Part shown: positions 60,682-64,000 of the stretch, piece after piece
Position numbering within the stretch: the first letter of the stretch is position 1
Layout: the number at the start of each line of letters is the position of its first letter
DNA from: a virus
DNA length: 64,000 bases
IMG/VR virus record: IMGVR_UViG_3300017917_004441
Coordinates: 1 to 64,000 of that record
Direction: 5' to 3' (one strand)
The notes under the pieces: model-generated
The model's input: only the letters and a program-made list of their open reading frames with translations
The model's database searches: none
What the model was told of the DNA's origin: nothing
Translations under genes and position numbers: made by a program

Positions 60682-60689
60682 TATTTATA
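60682..60689 (+). promoter_or_regulatory. TATTTATA box before the gene at 60706
   Basis: Exact octamer, 16 nt before the ATG at 60706. Confidence 0.55.
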
Positions 60690-60705
60690 GTAATAAGTAA
60701 AAAGG

Positions 60706-63700
60706 ATGCCAAGTAGCTTATCATTTCTAGCCACCAAAGCGATACGAGAAAAGTTATTGCTGAGAAACCTGAAGCCATACTCCAAACCTGGAGTATTCGC
60801 TCCACAGTCTCAGCCAGCTAGTGGTGAACTTATTCAGAACGATTATAACGTAATTGATTCACCTGATGTTCTGATTGACGCTAACCCATATGCTAATGTA
60901 TTGGGGGTAAAAAACGAGTTTGGACCTAATGGGGGTTATAACTTGGACATCTCAGGACTTATATCAACAGCACAAAACACTCCAAACCGAGGACCCTATG
61001 GTCCATATCCACCCTATACGGATGCCTTGGAAGTATATTCAACCACCTTCCAAAAAAGACAATACATCAAAAACGAGTATGTACCTCAATTTGGGTATCT
61101 AAGATATTACGAAATTGGTGACATTATCAAACCTCAAAGGAATCAAACCTATTGGGAGCCACCAAGTTTCAGACCTTCTATATACTCACCATACTCAATC
61201 TTGATCCAAGAAGACCCAGCCGGTGACGCTGGTGTTGTTTCCCAGGACTCCAGAATGATGCAGATTGCTGCCGAGAGAGCCAAGTACAGTTTCCAACAAA
61301 GAGTAAATCAGAATGTAAGAACCCAAACTATAGGTAGAGTAAACATTCTAAATGGTCTACAAGATCCAGTCAACTTGTCACAAATCCTTGCTGGACGTAG
61401 ACCAATCATTGATAGAGACTGGCAGATCACTACAGGTGGAGGAAATATCCTATCACAAGGACAGGATATTGTTCAAAGAATTGCGGGGTTCACTCTACCG
61501 TTCTCACCTATTCCTGGTGACTACTTTGAACAAGATAATCTACAAAGAGATTTTGATACTACACAATCTTTAGGTGCAGCCGAAGGAGGACTGGCGGCGA
61601 GAATTGTTGGAGGATTATTTGGACTTCGTGGATCAAGACCGAAGTCACCATCACAGGTATTCTTAGATTATACAGGTGCTGGACAAAGAGCACAGTTGAC
61701 ATCCAATTTGGACCTCAACAGATACCGTCCTCAATACAACACCGGTGGGACAGGAATTATTTCAGCACTCGGAAATGCCATCAGAGCGGCATTCGCTGCC
61801 GACAACGGGGCGGGATTCTACTATGTAGGAAGTCCCGAACGTGAACCACAATACTTGGTATCACCTCCTGGTGAAGTACCTATTGATCCATTTGGATCTC
61901 AAATTTTAGCACCTGTTTATGGGCCTGACGTTCTTGGTAAAGAATACGAAGGACCTGAACAAAATTTCCAATTTGGTTTAGCCGGTAGAGCATTTGAAGA
62001 CGATGGTAGTCTATCGGGTGGTTTTACATGGGTAAATGGTAAATGGGCTCCCAACTCAGGTAGAAGACAAAAACCTGGTGGGGATTACACAACCGAAGAT
62101 CCCGATTTCCAACTTATTGCTGGTCCATTTGAGGGTACACAGTCAATTAATTATGAATTCAAACCAGGATCCATACTGGATGATACCCAACGTCTTATTG
62201 ACTCTGTACCAAACACAGGAGCAAGATTCGGACATGTTGGTAACGCCATTGATCAAACATCCAAAGTATTCTTTGACGGTTACAAAGAAATCACCAAAGG
62301 TTCTCAAGTCATCAAATACACCGATGGACAAGAGAACGTTGGGATTGAATATTGTAGAGTCTTTACAAAAGATACTCCATATTACACATTCACTGACCTT
62401 CAGAAATACGAGGGTAACATCAGAAAGTTCAAATACTCAATTCTTGACTCTACATTCAATCTGAACATAACCCCAACCAAAGGGGAGGATTCTACAAACA
62501 TCATTGATGGACAAGTAACCAAATACATGTTCTCAATTGAAAACTTGGCTTGGAGAACAGGTAGTCGTCCTGGATTTAGATACAATGACCTTCCTGTGTG
62601 TGAGAAGGGACCAAACGGTGGTAGAATTATGTGGTTCCCACCATATGACCTTACATTCAGTGAGGATACAACTCCATCATTCAATGAGACGTCATTCTTG
62701 GGTAGACCCGAGCCAATTTACACTTACAAGTCAACACAAAGAAGTGGAACCCTAAAGTGGAAGATCATTGTGGACCACCCATCTATTTTGAATTTGATAG
62801 TACAGAAGGTGTTGGCTAACGAGGGGGACAGACCAAAAGTAGATTCTATTGTAAACTCATTCTTTGCGGGTTGTAAGAAGTACGACTTGTATGAATTAGC
62901 AAAAATTTATAACACGGTTCCACTCACTGAATTACAGGCTTGGCAAGAAGTTATCAATAACCCAAACACAACAAACGAACAGTATAAAGATGCGGTGAAT
63001 TTCTTACAGGGAAATGAAACTGTTGCTCCAACTGGTGGGGGAACGGGACCATCTTCATCTGAAGCGATTTCTGCTGATTTCTTGTCATCGTATGAAAAAA
63101 ATGGATTTTATTTTGATAATGATATTCCTGGCACAAACCCTAATTTGACGACATCAACAAGTTTTGAAGTATTCTATAATTCTTATACATCGGCGGCAAA
63201 CAAACAAGAATATCAGGCTAAAGCCATACAAAAAACTAATGTTGATTTATTTTTCCAAGACACCGTTGAGAGTAATTACACTCAAATTCAAGAACTTGGG
63301 AAAAAAATATATGATATTTTACAACAACCCCAAGCCTCAAAAGTTGTTATTGATTTAGTGGGTAGTGCTTCATCACCACAAGAAGTGGCTTACAATAAGA
63401 AACTTTCATCAAGAAGAATAAGTTCGGTAGAAAATTTCTTTAAGAGTTTTAATTTTCCTGGTGGTGTTTCCCTAAGTAAATTTATTTCGGAGGGTAAAGT
63501 TGTGTTTACTGCAAATCCACAAGGTGAACAAAGTACGGCAACACCAAGAGCAGGTACTACTGCTTTGGGACCATTTTCTTGTACAGAAAATCTTACTGGT
63601 GCAAACAAAATATATTCGGTTCAAGCCATGGCGTGTAGAGCGGTAATAATCAACAAGATTACTATTGAACCAATTGTAGAACAACCTACACCAAACAACG

Positions 63701-64000
63701 TTGGGGTAAATGCACAATTACAACAAGATGGTCAAAAACCACAACCAGTCAAACCAGGAACTGGTAATACACAAGCATTACAACAACCGACACAGTACCT
63801 ATACAAAGGGGCTTCTAAGAAGTTGTTGAGATATCTTTTAAGTGAATGTGATTACTTTGAGGTTATGAAAGCGTCAAATCCGTTTATTTACGACTCAATC
63901 AAAGAAAAAATCAAATACTTCCAACCATCATTCCACTCTATGACACCTGAGGGATTGAATTCAAGATTGACCTTTTTACAACAATGTACAAGACCTGGTG
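60706..64000 (+). CDS. Large tail/baseplate protein with OmpA-like domain (3' end outside window)
   Basis: At least 1098 residues are open to the end of the window, with no internal stop on codon-by-codon reading. The first ~850 residues are a Tyr/Pro/Gly-rich, beta-structured region of baseplate character. Around residues 880-960, VIDLVGSASSPQEVAYNKKL with SSRRISSVENFF resembles the OmpA C-terminal peptidoglycan-binding domain (G...N..LS..R..V). Towards the end, HSMTPEGLNSRLTFLQQCTR is a motif I have seen in tail proteins of contractile phages. If the OmpA-like fold binds peptidoglycan, it would help the tail engage the cell wall during injection. Confidence 0.8.
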   Translation, partial: MPSSLSFLATKAIREKLLLRNLKPYSKPGVFAPQSQPASGELIQNDYNVIDSPDVLIDANPYANVLGVKNEFGPNGGYNLDISGLISTAQNTPNRGPYGPYPPYTDALEVYSTTFQKRQYIKNEYVPQFGYLRYYEIGDIIKPQRNQTYWEPPSFRPSIYSPYSILIQEDPAGDAGVVSQDSRMMQIAAERAKYSFQQRVNQNVRTQTIGRVNILNGLQDPVNLSQILAGRRPIIDRDWQITTGGGNILSQGQDIVQRIAGFTLPFSPIPGDYFEQDNLQRDFDTTQSLGAAEGGLAARIVGGLFGLRGSRPKSPSQVFLDYTGAGQRAQLTSNLDLNRYRPQYNTGGTGIISALGNAIRAAFAADNGAGFYYVGSPEREPQYLVSPPGEVPIDPFGSQILAPVYGPDVLGKEYEGPEQNFQFGLAGRAFEDDGSLSGGFTWVNGKWAPNSGRRQKPGGDYTTEDPDFQLIAGPFEGTQSINYEFKPGSILDDTQRLIDSVPNTGARFGHVGNAIDQTSKVFFDGYKEITKGSQVIKYTDGQENVGIEYCRVFTKDTPYYTFTDLQKYEGNIRKFKYSILDSTFNLNITPTKGEDSTNIIDGQVTKYMFSIENLAWRTGSRPGFRYNDLPVCEKGPNGGRIMWFPPYDLTFSEDTTPSFNETSFLGRPEPIYTYKSTQRSGTLKWKIIVDHPSILNLIVQKVLANEGDRPKVDSIVNSFFAGCKKYDLYELAKIYNTVPLTELQAWQEVINNPNTTNEQYKDAVNFLQGNETVAPTGGGTGPSSSEAISADFLSSYEKNGFYFDNDIPGTNPNLTTSTSFEVFYNSYTSAANKQEYQAKAIQKTNVDLFFQDTVESNYTQIQELGKKIYDILQQPQASKVVIDLVGSASSPQEVAYNKKLSSRRISSVENFFKSFNFPGGVSLSKFISEGKVVFTANPQGEQSTATPRAGTTALGPFSCTENLTGANKIYSVQAMACRAVIINKITIEPIVEQPTPNNVGVNAQLQQDGQKPQPVKPGTGNTQALQQPTQYLYKGASKKLLRYLLSECDYFEVMKASNPFIYDSIKEKIKYFQPSFHSMTPEGLNSRLTFLQQCTRPG

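Noticed and set aside
60920-63717. Small ORFs at 60920, 61352, 62036, 62143, 62400, 62537, 62954, 63164, 63390 and 63472
   Set aside because: All lie within the long open frame from 60706 and have no box or independent context.
1-64000. tRNA genes, CRISPR arrays, integrases and transposases
   Set aside because: No cloverleaf with conserved GTTCAA-type arm, no spaced direct repeats, and no recognisable integrase or transposase protein seen by eye. A tRNAscan run would settle the first.

Overview
This window is part of a large tailed-phage genome with a contractile (T4-like) tail, most likely infecting a member of the Bacteroidota. Evidence for the phage type: a gp18-type tail sheath, gp19-type tail tube, tape-measure-like protein, gp5-like OB-fold hub/spike protein, neck-like proteins, a gp55-like late sigma factor, family B DNA polymerase, PhoH-like ATPase and dUTPase. 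Evidence for the host: starts are preceded by A-rich sequence with no Shine-Dalgarno, and one gene (start 5682, minus strand) has a near-perfect Bacteroidota promoter (TTTG, 19 nt, TATATTTG) ending 4 nt before its ATG. The host call is an inference.

Layout. 1-121: end of an unidentified, well-expressed gene and a strong terminator. 180-4464 (+): fibre genes, including a protein with 206 uninterrupted Gly-X-Y triplets. 4459-6736: small genes (Lys-rich and Cys-containing proteins, an HNH endonuclease, a leaderless gene). 6733-12271 (-): baseplate/tail genes, with the late sigma factor at 12298-13038. 13038-27112 (-): a ~14 kb non-structural island with glycosyltransferases, PhoH, HAD phosphatases, a sugar kinase and a nucleotidyltransferase, a cupin, a GDP-mannose 3,5-epimerase-like enzyme, methyltransferase-like proteins, dUTPase and a DEDD exonuclease. 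27162-29695 (-): small proteins, some with T4-like capsid-targeting helices. 29742-37395 (+): two giant Thr-Pro-rich adhesins and a C1q-like fibre. 37514-43225 (+): a second glycosyltransferase cassette, including two genes resembling the collagen glycosyltransferase domain of lysyl hydroxylases. 43252-46594 (+): a baseplate-like gene and DNA polymerase. 46535-51346 (-): neck-like gene, a superoxide dismutase-nuclease fusion, and a SNF2/SMARCAL1-type helicase. 51389-64000 (+): tail module (neck/completion, sheath, HAD, tube, chaperone pair, tape measure, and a large tail protein with an OmpA-like domain that is open at the window end).

How the parts fit. An octamer TATTTATA, read in the direction of transcription, lies 3-68 nt before about 18 starts. 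Nearly all are structural or replication genes, and none lies in front of the glycosyltransferase genes. It is the best candidate for the late promoter read by the gp55-like sigma factor. About twelve glycosyltransferase genes plus an NDP-sugar module, next to Ser/Thr-rich collagen-like and mucin-like fibres, suggest that the phage decorates its own fibres with glycans. A lipopolysaccharide-modifying or DNA-modifying role is not excluded. Nothing looks like tRNA, CRISPR, integrase or transposase. There is no stretch of more than 300 bases without a gene.
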